Shown here one piece after another: positions 7,272 through 13,185 of a DNA stretch of 20,566 nucleotides. Origin of the DNA: a virus; the IMG/VR virus record IMGVR_UViG_3300020573_000306, positions 1 to 20,566 of that record; one strand, given 5' to 3'. Position 1 is the stretch's first letter. The number at the start of each line of letters is the position of its first letter. The position numbers and the translations under genes are program-made. The notes beneath the pieces are model-generated. The model ran no database searches, had not been told where the DNA came from, and worked only from the letters and a program-made list of their open reading frames with translations.

Positions 7272-7569
7272 ATAAACTTAATTTTACCAATTCATCGGGT
7301 GTTGCATTGTTCTTAAGTTTATTCGCCCGATATGATATCACTCGGATATTATTTGCATTATATCCGAGTGATGAATCAATCCGATCTATAGAATAAGAAT
7401 TATCTTCGACTTTTCCTCTATTAAAGGTTAATGGAATTCCTAAAATCGGACAAGATATAGGATAATCTAATTCATATAAATCAGTTAATGATAAGTTAAA
7501 ATCAATATTTCGTTTTTTAGCTGATGCTTTTAAACGATTGTATATAGTTTTAACTTCGGGTATGTACAT
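7264..7569 (-). CDS. Small HNH-like phage protein
   Basis: This 101-residue protein belongs to a phage family often labelled HNH endonuclease-like. Seen here: CPILGIPLTFNRGK, then SIDRIDSSLGYNANNIRVIS and RANKLKNNATPDELVKL. The DRIDSSLGYNANNI stretch occupies the place of the HNH core, but the usual catalytic His is not evident, so activity is doubtful. It is on the minus strand, 4 bases after the stop of the 59-residue gene upstream. It converges on the dUTPase gene with an 8-base overlap. A perfect 13-bp inverted repeat lies inside the coding sequence (7337-7372). Confidence 0.75.
   Translation of the reverse strand: MYIPEVKTIYNRLKASAKKRNIDFNLSLTDLYELDYPISCPILGIPLTFNRGKVEDNSYSIDRIDSSLGYNANNIRVISYRANKLKNNATPDELVKLSLSI
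7337..7372. repeat. Perfect 13-bp inverted repeat, 10-base loop, inside coding sequence
   Basis: The arms are ATCACTCGGATAT (7337-7349) and its exact complement (7360-7372), separated by ten bases. They fall in the codons of the conserved SLGYNANNIRV region of the HNH-like gene. It is more GC-rich than most of the window and is not followed by a T run, so it is not a standard terminator. Confidence 0.85.
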
Positions 7570-7573
7570 TAAA

Positions 7574-7753
7574 TTATCCCAATAATAATTCTTTATTATC
7601 TTCGGAAATTATTGAAATAGAAGCACCTTCATATAATGGATTTGTAGTTTTTAAAGACATCAAAGCCGATTGAGCTTCTAGCTGAGATTGATATTTTGAT
7701 ATAATTTGACCATTAAGTTTAATAGCGTATTGTTGCGGAGTATTTAATAACAT
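7574..7753 (-). CDS. Small protein of unknown function (59 residues)
   Basis: This short gene reads MLLNTPQQYAIKLNGQIISK, then a Gln/Ala helix (YQSQLEAQSALMSL), and ends EDNKELLLG. ATG 7753 has a TAGGA Shine-Dalgarno about 9 bases upstream. The gene is immediately followed by the HNH-like gene, making a two-gene minus-strand unit inside a plus-strand region. A TATAAT lies upstream on the minus strand (7778-7773) without a good -35. The family is unknown; the pattern suggests a small beta-alpha fold, which is a guess. Confidence 0.7.
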   Translation of the reverse strand: MLLNTPQQYAIKLNGQIISKYQSQLEAQSALMSLKTTNPLYEGASISIISEDNKELLLG

Positions 7754-7810
7754 GGAGTAATCCTAAAAAATAATTATATTTACAACAAATCTTCGAGCGA
7801 GTATAAATAT

Positions 7811-8431
7811 ATGTGTGAATTAACAATATCAGAATATAATAAAATATATAATACAAATTTACCAGATAATCATCATGAATTAACAATAAAAGAATTAAAT
7901 TTAGAATTAAATAATAATATGAATATATCATCAAACCCACCTATTATATGGCTTACAGGATTACCACAATCCGGAAAATCAACCATCCTAGCAGAATTCG
8001 ATAAAATACTCGAAGAACAATATATCGGCTCATTTATCATTGATAATGACCACATTCAAACTAGTTTTTGTCTTGACTTAATTACTAACGCGGCGGATTG
8101 TCTAGATAAAGTTAGAATAGTAGCCGAAGTTGCTAAAATCGCATCATATTCCGGCTGTATAGTTTTAACCACTGCCATCAATCCATTCCACTCTAGTAGA
8201 TTAATAGCTAAAAATATATTAGGTGATGATTATGTTGAAGTTTTTGTTAATTGCCCACTAATTAAATGTGTAGAGCGAGATACAAAAGATTTATATCATG
8301 GAGCATTATTAGGCGGAACTGATATATCATATGAACAACCATTAGAACCGCATCTTATTGTTGATAGTGGTAATAAATCAGCGAAAGAATGCGCTCAACA
8401 AATATTTGACTTTATTAGAAATAGATTATAA
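7811..8431 (+). CDS. APS kinase (CysC)-like P-loop kinase
   Basis: This protein is homologous to adenylylsulfate kinase, which phosphorylates the 3' hydroxyl of APS to make PAPS. From ATG 7811 it has 206 residues: an Asn-rich 40-residue extension, P-loop GLPQSGKS (50-57), DNDHIQ in place of the usual DGD-x-R, RIVAEVAKIASYSGCIVLTT, INPF-HSSR, EVFVNCPLIKCVERDTKDLY and YEQPLEPHLIVDS. These blocks follow CysC order. The changed DGD-x-R site could mean a different substrate. The start is uncertain: there is no Shine-Dalgarno at 7811, a TATAAATA element touches it (7802-7809), and an in-frame ATG at 7919 would give a 170-residue protein closer to a bare kinase domain. No other sulfate-assimilation gene is nearby. 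Confidence 0.85.
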   Translation: MCELTISEYNKIYNTNLPDNHHELTIKELNLELNNNMNISSNPPIIWLTGLPQSGKSTILAEFDKILEEQYIGSFIIDNDHIQTSFCLDLITNAADCLDKVRIVAEVAKIASYSGCIVLTTAINPFHSSRLIAKNILGDDYVEVFVNCPLIKCVERDTKDLYHGALLGGTDISYEQPLEPHLIVDSGNKSAKECAQQIFDFIRNRL

Positions 8432-8434
8432 AAT
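8406..8434 (+). promoter_or_regulatory. Sigma70-type promoter for gp32
   Basis: TTGACT (8406-8411), a 17-bp spacer and TAAAAT (8429-8434) overlap the last codons of the kinase gene. Transcripts would have a leader of about 110 bases before gp32. That leader contains a 7-bp inverted repeat (ATAATCG at 8463-8469, CGATTAT at 8496-8502). Confidence 0.6.
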
Positions 8435-8550
8435 ATAAAAGAATATGCAGTAAAATCGGTTCATAATCGATCGATAGTATAAGAAAGGAATTTCACGATT
8501 ATTGTTACTTTAAATTAAATTATTAAAATATTATTATAGGAATTATTAAA

Positions 8551-9447
8551 ATGGCTCGTAATTTTAGCTTAGACGCATTAAAACAACATTTCGCAGCATC
8601 TGCACCACAAAATAATCAACAAAATAGCAATAATTATTATCCATTCTGGAATATGGATGCTGGTGATTCTGCGGTCGTTCGTTTCTTACCTGATAAAAAT
8701 ATGGATAATCCTTGGTTTTTATTAGAAAAAGCGCATCATGAATTGATTATTGGTGGCGAAAAAAAGAAAGTACCTTGTTTAAAAAATTATAATAATGAAG
8801 ATTGCCCAATCTGCAAAATGAGCCAACAGTTTTATAAAAACGAAGGCAAAGATACAGTAATGGGTAAACAATTATATAAGAAACGTCAATATTTGGGTCA
8901 AGTTTATGTTGTAGATGATCCACTCCCGATCGATAAAGAAACTGGTAAAAATTTAGATGGTGAAGTTAAATTAGTTTCCTTAGGTCAAAAAATTTACGAA
9001 TCTATTAAAGATGCAGTTGAGACTGGTGAACTAGATAATGCACCACATTCTTATGATGAAGGTACAAACTTTATTATTAGAAAAACAATGAATGGCGTAT
9101 ATGCAGATTATTCAAGAAGTAGATTTGATAAACGACCTACTCCATTACCTGCAGCTTTAGCTGATGAATTAGAAGACAAATTGGTCGATTTAACTACTTT
9201 ATTACCAGCTAAGCCGGACTATGATTTTCTAGTCGAACAATTAAATGCGCATTTAAATGGCGGTGATGCTCCAGTACACACATCAACTCCTACTCAATCG
9301 TATGAAGCTCCAGCTCCAGCAGCAACCACATACGAACCAACTCCAGTAGCAACACCAAAAGCTGCAGCACCAGTATCATTAGATGAAGATGATGAATCGG
9401 CTGCTGTTTTAGCTCAATTAAGAGCAAGAAAAAATACAATTAAATAA
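8551..9447 (+). CDS. 32: gp32-like single-stranded DNA-binding protein
   Basis: The protein coats single-stranded DNA during replication and recombination and works with UvsX and UvsY. The 298 residues match T4 gp32 layout: a basic N-terminal cooperativity segment (MARNFSLDALKQHF), a DNA-binding core with a zinc site (His62/63, Cys76, Cys85, Cys88 in PCLKNYNNEDCPIC; T4 has one His and three Cys at similar positions), and a Pro/Ala/Thr-rich linker followed by an acidic tail (SLDEDDESAAVLAQL) of the kind that recruits partner proteins. ATG 8551 follows AGGAA. It has its own promoter, and a hairpin overlaps its stop codon. T4 gp32 represses its own translation through its mRNA leader; whether this leader does so is unknown. 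Confidence 0.96.
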   Translation: MARNFSLDALKQHFAASAPQNNQQNSNNYYPFWNMDAGDSAVVRFLPDKNMDNPWFLLEKAHHELIIGGEKKKVPCLKNYNNEDCPICKMSQQFYKNEGKDTVMGKQLYKKRQYLGQVYVVDDPLPIDKETGKNLDGEVKLVSLGQKIYESIKDAVETGELDNAPHSYDEGTNFIIRKTMNGVYADYSRSRFDKRPTPLPAALADELEDKLVDLTTLLPAKPDYDFLVEQLNAHLNGGDAPVHTSTPTQSYEAPAPAATTYEPTPVATPKAAAPVSLDEDDESAAVLAQLRARKNTIK

Positions 9448-9458
9448 ATTGTATTTTT
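9430..9458 (+). terminator. Probable intrinsic terminator of gp32
   Basis: A 12-bp stem (AAAAATACAATT / AATTGTATTTTT) with a five-base AAATA loop spans the end of gp32 and its stop codon. The 3' arm ends in five T. The stem is almost pure AT, so strength is uncertain. Its symmetry means it could work from either direction. Confidence 0.5.
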
Positions 9459-9485
9459 GGACAGGGACGTCTATTTAAATATAAT
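9457..9485 (+). promoter_or_regulatory. Possible promoter for the lipoprotein/queD operon
   Basis: TTGGAC (9457-9462), a 17-bp spacer and TATAAT (9480-9485) start at the foot of the gp32 terminator. Transcription would begin near 9492, four bases inside the microprotein ORF at 9488 and about 127 bases before the lipoprotein gene. Confidence 0.5.
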
Positions 9486-9487
9486 GT

Positions 9488-9607
9488 ATGAAAATTTTAA
9501 CGTTTATTTTTTGGTTTATCTTTTTATGTAGCTTTACTAGTTTCATATATCATGAAATTATGGAAGATCATAGTAAGCCAATCGAAGAATCGGATATTAT
9601 TAAATAG
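9488..9607 (+). CDS. Possible membrane microprotein (39 residues)
   Basis: This 39-codon ORF encodes one strong hydrophobic helix (MKILTFIFWFIFLCSFTSF) followed by a charged tail (EIMEDHSKPIEESDIIK). That is the shape of a small inner-membrane phage protein. It lies 11 bases before the lipoprotein gene. Against it, there is no Shine-Dalgarno at a useful distance, and the nearest -10 element would start RNA just inside the ORF. It would then need transcripts reading through from gp32. Confidence 0.45.
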   Translation: MKILTFIFWFIFLCSFTSFIYHEIMEDHSKPIEESDIIK

Positions 9608-9618
9608 AGATTAGTATT

Positions 9619-10170
9619 ATGAAAAAAATATTTTTATTATTACCATTATTAACTGCATGCAATAACGATCATCAACAACAACAAGTTCCTTACGTACAGC
9701 AAATACCACAAAATGCTTACGTTCAACAAGAACAATACCAGCAACCACCGCAATATATACCACAACCAGTTATAGTTCAACAACCAATGGCTCAACAACC
9801 ACAATATGTTCAACACGATTCTGGTTCGGGAGTTGGTAGTTTCGTTGCCGGAGCAGCTGCGGGCGCATTAGCATCACATGTTTATAATAAAATGAATGAA
9901 CCTGATCAAATCAATCATTCAGCTAATACTCAACATTCTCCACATTTTAATACCGATGTTATAAGATCTCCGAGTAATACATCTTCGGCTAATTTAACTC
10001 CGAAGACTTTGACTCCAGCTCCGACTAAAAATTATATGGATATGAATAAATTATCAGAACATTCATCTGATCGTAAATCATATTATTCAACTCCATCAGC
10101 TGCATCAAAACCAACACCATCTAAATCATCAGGTGGATTTATGAATATGAATAAATTAGCGAGAAAATAA
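9619..10170 (+). CDS. Gln/Pro-rich lipoprotein with glycine-zipper segment
   Basis: This 183-residue exported lipoprotein begins MKKIFLLLPLLTAC, a signal peptide with lipobox LTAC and Cys14 as the predicted lipidated residue. It continues with a Gln/Pro/Val-rich low-complexity region (about 18-70), a Gly/Ala-rich hydrophobic segment (GVGSFVAGAAAGALASHVYN) resembling a glycine zipper, and a Ser/Thr/Pro-rich tail with two copies of a short motif (YMDMNKLSEHS and FMNMNKLARK). Phage lipoproteins of this kind can act at the envelope, for example in superinfection exclusion or lysis, but nothing here decides the role. It ends one base before queD, so the two are cotranscribed. Confidence 0.85.
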   Translation: MKKIFLLLPLLTACNNDHQQQQVPYVQQIPQNAYVQQEQYQQPPQYIPQPVIVQQPMAQQPQYVQHDSGSGVGSFVAGAAAGALASHVYNKMNEPDQINHSANTQHSPHFNTDVIRSPSNTSSANLTPKTLTPAPTKNYMDMNKLSEHSSDRKSYYSTPSAASKPTPSKSSGGFMNMNKLARK

Positions 10171-10171
10171 A

Positions 10172-10753
10172 ATGATTATTAGAAAACAATTTAAATTCGA
10201 AGGCGCCCATATTGTTAGAAATTGCTCTTCAAATAGATGTAAATTTAGTATTCATGGTCATTCGTATGTAGTAGAAGTATTCTTTACTGCAGATGATTTA
10301 GATAACGGCCAAATGATTATGGATTTTGGTTTAATGAAAAATACCGTAGGGCAATTTATTGATTCGTTTGATCATGCATATACGGCTTGGTCGAAAGAAT
10401 CACCGGAATTTAAAAATTTTATTAAAGACCATTCAGCTAGATATATTGAAATGCCAGTTAGTCCATCAGCTGAAGCTTTATCTTTAATGTTCCTTTTTGT
10501 ATTAGATAAAATCGTAGAAAATACTGAATTTAATAACGGCGAAGTAGGTGTTAGAATTAATTCAGTTCGAGTCCATGAAACGACTACTGGATATGCAGAA
10601 TCATTCCGCGATGATTTAAAATTATTCCCGTATGAATTATCTGATATCTTTATTAGTGAAGATATTAAAGAAGAATGGAAAGATCCTGATATGTGGAATA
10701 AATTGATTAATGGTGTTAAATTTAATAACCCAATTGTGGTCCAACAAGTATGA
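10172..10753 (+). CDS. queD: QueD / 6-pyruvoyl-tetrahydropterin synthase-like enzyme
   Basis: This family converts dihydroneopterin triphosphate to 6-carboxy-tetrahydropterin on the way to preQ0/queuosine, or makes pyruvoyl-tetrahydropterin. In 193 residues the zinc His triad is visible (His13 in EGAH, His28 and His30 in HGHSY), with candidate catalytic Cys23 (RCKFSIHGH). Also present are DFGLMK, Asp67-His68, PSAEALS and the VHETTTGYAE block. Cys23 is four residues from HGH, one more than in E. coli QueD. About 35 C-terminal residues beyond the core look extra. Phage QueD often feeds 7-deazaguanine DNA modification or tRNA queuosine; no QueE, QueC, FolE or transglycosylase gene is in this window, so the end product is unknown. 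Confidence 0.93.
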   Translation: MIIRKQFKFEGAHIVRNCSSNRCKFSIHGHSYVVEVFFTADDLDNGQMIMDFGLMKNTVGQFIDSFDHAYTAWSKESPEFKNFIKDHSARYIEMPVSPSAEALSLMFLFVLDKIVENTEFNNGEVGVRINSVRVHETTTGYAESFRDDLKLFPYELSDIFISEDIKEEWKDPDMWNKLINGVKFNNPIVVQQV

Positions 10754-10896
10754 ACGTAATTACTGTTGAATTTACTGAGGAAGTAAAACAGGATTTATTA
10801 AGTAAAGGTATCGATGTTTATAATGAAGTATGTAGAGCATTACCATTTGAAGAAATCGATATTAAAGTAATTAAAGATCCCGATTCTGTAAATTAA
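10750..10896 (+). CDS. Small protein of unknown function (48 residues)
   Basis: This 48-codon gene reads MNVITVEFTEEVKQDLLSKG and ends VIKDPDSVN, an acidic beta-alpha pattern I cannot assign. Its ATG overlaps the queD stop (ATGA), so it is translationally coupled to queD. It is the last gene before a strong terminator. The coupling suggests a role linked to queD expression or function, but that is inference only. Confidence 0.65.
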   Translation: MNVITVEFTEEVKQDLLSKGIDVYNEVCRALPFEEIDIKVIKDPDSVN

Positions 10897-10912
10897 TAAA
10901 AATATAATTTTT

Positions 10913-10943
10913 AAATAGTGGTTTTAATAACCACTATTTTTTT
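10913..10943 (+). terminator. Intrinsic terminator after queD operon
   Basis: An 11-bp perfect stem (AAATAGTGGTT / AACCACTATTT) with a five-base loop is followed by T residues to 10943. It lies only 22 bases before the uvsX ATG, and no clear promoter separates them. A CCGATT-17-TATAAT element (10880-10908) just upstream would start RNA near the foot of the stem. Confidence 0.85.
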
Positions 10944-10965
10944 AGCTAATACTTACGGATATAAT

Positions 10966-12060
10966 ATGAAATTTTTAAAAGATTTTAACAAAACAGTTAG
11001 TAAAATGGGTGAAGGTGTAAATACGGATACTTCACCTCCGGATTGGTGGTTCGGCTCTGGTAACTATGTTTTAAATAAAATTATCGCCGGTAATTTCGAT
11101 CGATGTATAGGTCAGGGTAGAGTTACAGGATTAGCTGGACCATCAGGTGCAGGTAAAAGCTTTTTATTAGCTAATATCATTAAACAAGCTCAAAAAGAAG
11201 GTGCTTATATTCTTTTACTTGATAGTGAAGGGGCATTCGATGATGATTGGGCAACTGCTATTGGCATCGATGTAACTAGTGAAAATTATAACTGTATTCA
11301 GGTTTGTACTATTCCTCAAGTAGTTAAAATTGTTAGTTCATTTACTAAAGGGTATCGAGAAGATTATCCAGATGGTAAAGGCCCGAAAGTTTTAATAGCA
11401 GTTGATAGTTGCGATATGTTAATGACTGACAGCGAATCGGAAAAATACGATAAAGGTAATCCGAATGCAGATCAAGGTCAACATCCAAAGCAAATCAAAC
11501 AGATGTTAAAAACTTTCGTAAATGATATTAAATCATTATATGTTAGTATGATCGTTACGAAACAAGTTTATCCAGCTAATCATGATCAGTTATTAAAAGG
11601 CGAAGGTGCTTGGGTGGTTAATGATGCAATTCGATATTCATTATCACAAATCATGTTAATTACTAAATTAAAATTGAAAAGTGATTCTGGTATTACCGGT
11701 ATTAGAATGAAGGTTGAAGGTTTTAAAACTAGATTTGCTAAACCATTTCAGCAAGTAACGATTGAAGTTCCGTATGATACTGGCATGAATCCATATAGTG
11801 GTTTATTGGATGTAGCTGTTAATATGGGAATTGTTACTAAAAGAGGTGCTTGGAATTATATCGAAGGAACTGATATTAGTTGGTCTGGTGAAAAAAATAC
11901 AACAGAAGCACATTACTCTAAAATTTTAGAGCTAGCTGCAACCAAGGATGTTTTTTTACAAGTAGATGAAGAGGATGATGTTTCAGCAGCCGCATCTAGA
12001 CAAAAAAAACTAATGGAAAAGCATGCACCAAAAGATGATGAAAGTGTAGATGTAGATTAA
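10966..12060 (+). CDS. uvsX: UvsX, RecA-family recombinase
   Basis: UvsX forms filaments on single-stranded DNA and drives strand invasion, which T4-like phages use for recombination-dependent replication and repair. The 364-residue protein has Walker A GPSGAGKS (58-65), LLLDSEGAFDDDW (the RecA DSEG segment), Walker B KVLIAVDSCD (141-150), a loop region (KYDKGNPNADQG), MIVTKQVYP, and an acidic C-terminal tail (DDESVDVD) like that of T4 UvsX. I chose ATG 10966 because an upstream in-frame GTG lies within the terminator hairpin. A TATAAT abuts the ATG and may be coincidence. It is followed by another terminator. No intein is present. Confidence 0.97.
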   Translation: MKFLKDFNKTVSKMGEGVNTDTSPPDWWFGSGNYVLNKIIAGNFDRCIGQGRVTGLAGPSGAGKSFLLANIIKQAQKEGAYILLLDSEGAFDDDWATAIGIDVTSENYNCIQVCTIPQVVKIVSSFTKGYREDYPDGKGPKVLIAVDSCDMLMTDSESEKYDKGNPNADQGQHPKQIKQMLKTFVNDIKSLYVSMIVTKQVYPANHDQLLKGEGAWVVNDAIRYSLSQIMLITKLKLKSDSGITGIRMKVEGFKTRFAKPFQQVTIEVPYDTGMNPYSGLLDVAVNMGIVTKRGAWNYIEGTDISWSGEKNTTEAHYSKILELAATKDVFLQVDEEDDVSAAASRQKKLMEKHAPKDDESVDVD

Positions 12061-12076
12061 ATTCTTTACTATTCGG

Positions 12077-12112
12077 GGTTAGTTAAATATAATATTTAAC
12101 TAACCTTTTTTT
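12077..12112 (+). terminator. Intrinsic terminator after uvsX
   Basis: A 12-bp perfect stem (GGTTAGTTAAAT / ATTTAACTAACC), a five-base loop and seven T form a strong terminator. The next gene's ATG is only six bases beyond the T run, so the structure may be an attenuator or an mRNA end controlling the uvsY/uvsW block. Confidence 0.87.
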
Positions 12113-12118
12113 ACTATT

Positions 12119-12721
12119 ATGAAATTACAAGAACTTATTTTAGAATCGCCCGTTTTAACCGATAAAATATCTAACTATTTAGATAACCCGGTTAAAAATC
12201 AAAGTCAGTTAGAAAAATTTTCGACGATGCATAAACAGCATTTATTTGACTTGGGAAAATATACACACGTATTTAAAATTTATAATAATAATGATGAATA
12301 TTATATAGCTATAGATAGTCATGATATGAAAATCGTTTATTATATGTCATATAATTTTACTAGCGTTCCTATATTGGGCATGGCAGTAAACCAATCATTT
12401 GTTTGGTTAGATAAAGATTACCCACACACTAAAGGATTACCGAAAAAAATGTTCTTTGATTATTTGTTAAAAGAACATAATATAGTCATTACTGATTCAA
12501 TTCAAACTTGGGATGGTCGTGATTTTTGGTTAAGACGATTATTAGAAGCGTTTCAAAAACATTTACATGTTTATTATATTGATTTATCGAAAAATCATAT
12601 AGAACCAGTTATGCGATATATGGATGTTTATAAATTAGATAAGAAATATCAAATATGGGCTCCATTAGATTTAAATGCATACGATAGACGGTTAATTATT
12701 TCCACTACTGAATTATTATAA
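12119..12721 (+). CDS. Protein of unknown function (200 residues)
   Basis: I do not recognise this family. The soluble 200-residue protein is rich in Tyr, Asp and Lys. It has a beta-rich middle (THVFKIYNNNDEYYIAIDSH), WDGRDFWLRRLLEAF, and a C-terminal DLNAYDRRLIISTTELL. ATG 12119 directly follows the uvsX terminator and has no Shine-Dalgarno. The gene ends at the start of uvsY (TAATG overlap), making it the first gene of the uvsY-uvsW unit. It could be regulatory or part of recombination, by position only. Confidence 0.8.
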   Translation: MKLQELILESPVLTDKISNYLDNPVKNQSQLEKFSTMHKQHLFDLGKYTHVFKIYNNNDEYYIAIDSHDMKIVYYMSYNFTSVPILGMAVNQSFVWLDKDYPHTKGLPKKMFFDYLLKEHNIVITDSIQTWDGRDFWLRRLLEAFQKHLHVYYIDLSKNHIEPVMRYMDVYKLDKKYQIWAPLDLNAYDRRLIISTTELL

Positions 12722-13185
12722 TGACTACTAGCTTAGATTTAATAAAAAAAGACTTAAAACATTTAGATAAAATTATAGAAATATACACTGAAGATTTAAA
12801 CGAAGCCGATATTTTATTAAAATTAACTAATAAAAAAATCGATATGGCTAATGCCGAGCATTCGGGTTGGAAAAATTATTATCATGCAAAAGAAGTAGAA
12901 GTCAAATATTTAAAAGAATACGTTCGATCCAAATTAGATGAAGTCCATGGTGAATTATGGGTAAAATATACTGAAAAGATGGATCGAGTATTAACTCAAA
13001 AAGATAAAGAACAATATATTAGAAGAGAACCAATTTATTTAAACATATTATCAGAATTTTTAAAAATACAAGAATTACATGAGCAATTTGTTAGATTAAA
13101 TGAAAGTTTTACTACCAGAGGCTATGTATTAAATAATTTAACTAGATTAATTACATCAGATACTAATGATTGGATCATACCGTGA
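12721..13185 (+). CDS. uvsY: UvsY-like recombination mediator
   Basis: UvsY loads UvsX onto gp32-covered DNA. This 154-residue, highly charged, all-helical protein has a similar overall design to T4 UvsY (137 residues). Its C-terminal half (REPIYLNILSEFLKIQEL, then FTTRGYVLNNLTRLI) lines up with T4 (VDTSLQYWGILLDFCSGAL, then IKSRGFAIKHIQD). Similarity is low, but the position between uvsX and uvsW supports the call, because in T4 uvsY adjoins uvsW. The gene overlaps both neighbours: its ATG touches the stop of the upstream gene and its TGA overlaps the GTG start of uvsW. Confidence 0.75.
   Translation: MTTSLDLIKKDLKHLDKIIEIYTEDLNEADILLKLTNKKIDMANAEHSGWKNYYHAKEVEVKYLKEYVRSKLDEVHGELWVKYTEKMDRVLTQKDKEQYIRREPIYLNILSEFLKIQELHEQFVRLNESFTTRGYVLNNLTRLITSDTNDWIIP

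Noticed and set aside
7802-7809. TATAAATA resembling a T4 late promoter
   Set aside because: It abuts the annotated ATG so RNA would start inside the gene, and no other copy was noticed at late genes; probably chance in AT-rich DNA.
10918-10965. Upstream GTG start extending UvsX by 16 residues
   Set aside because: The extension would be encoded by the terminator hairpin; ATG 10966 gives the normal UvsX N-terminus.
13170-13181. TTG start for UvsW, four codons upstream
   Set aside because: GTG 13182 overlaps the uvsY stop as GTGA and has a better-spaced GGAT; the difference is four residues and not fully settled.
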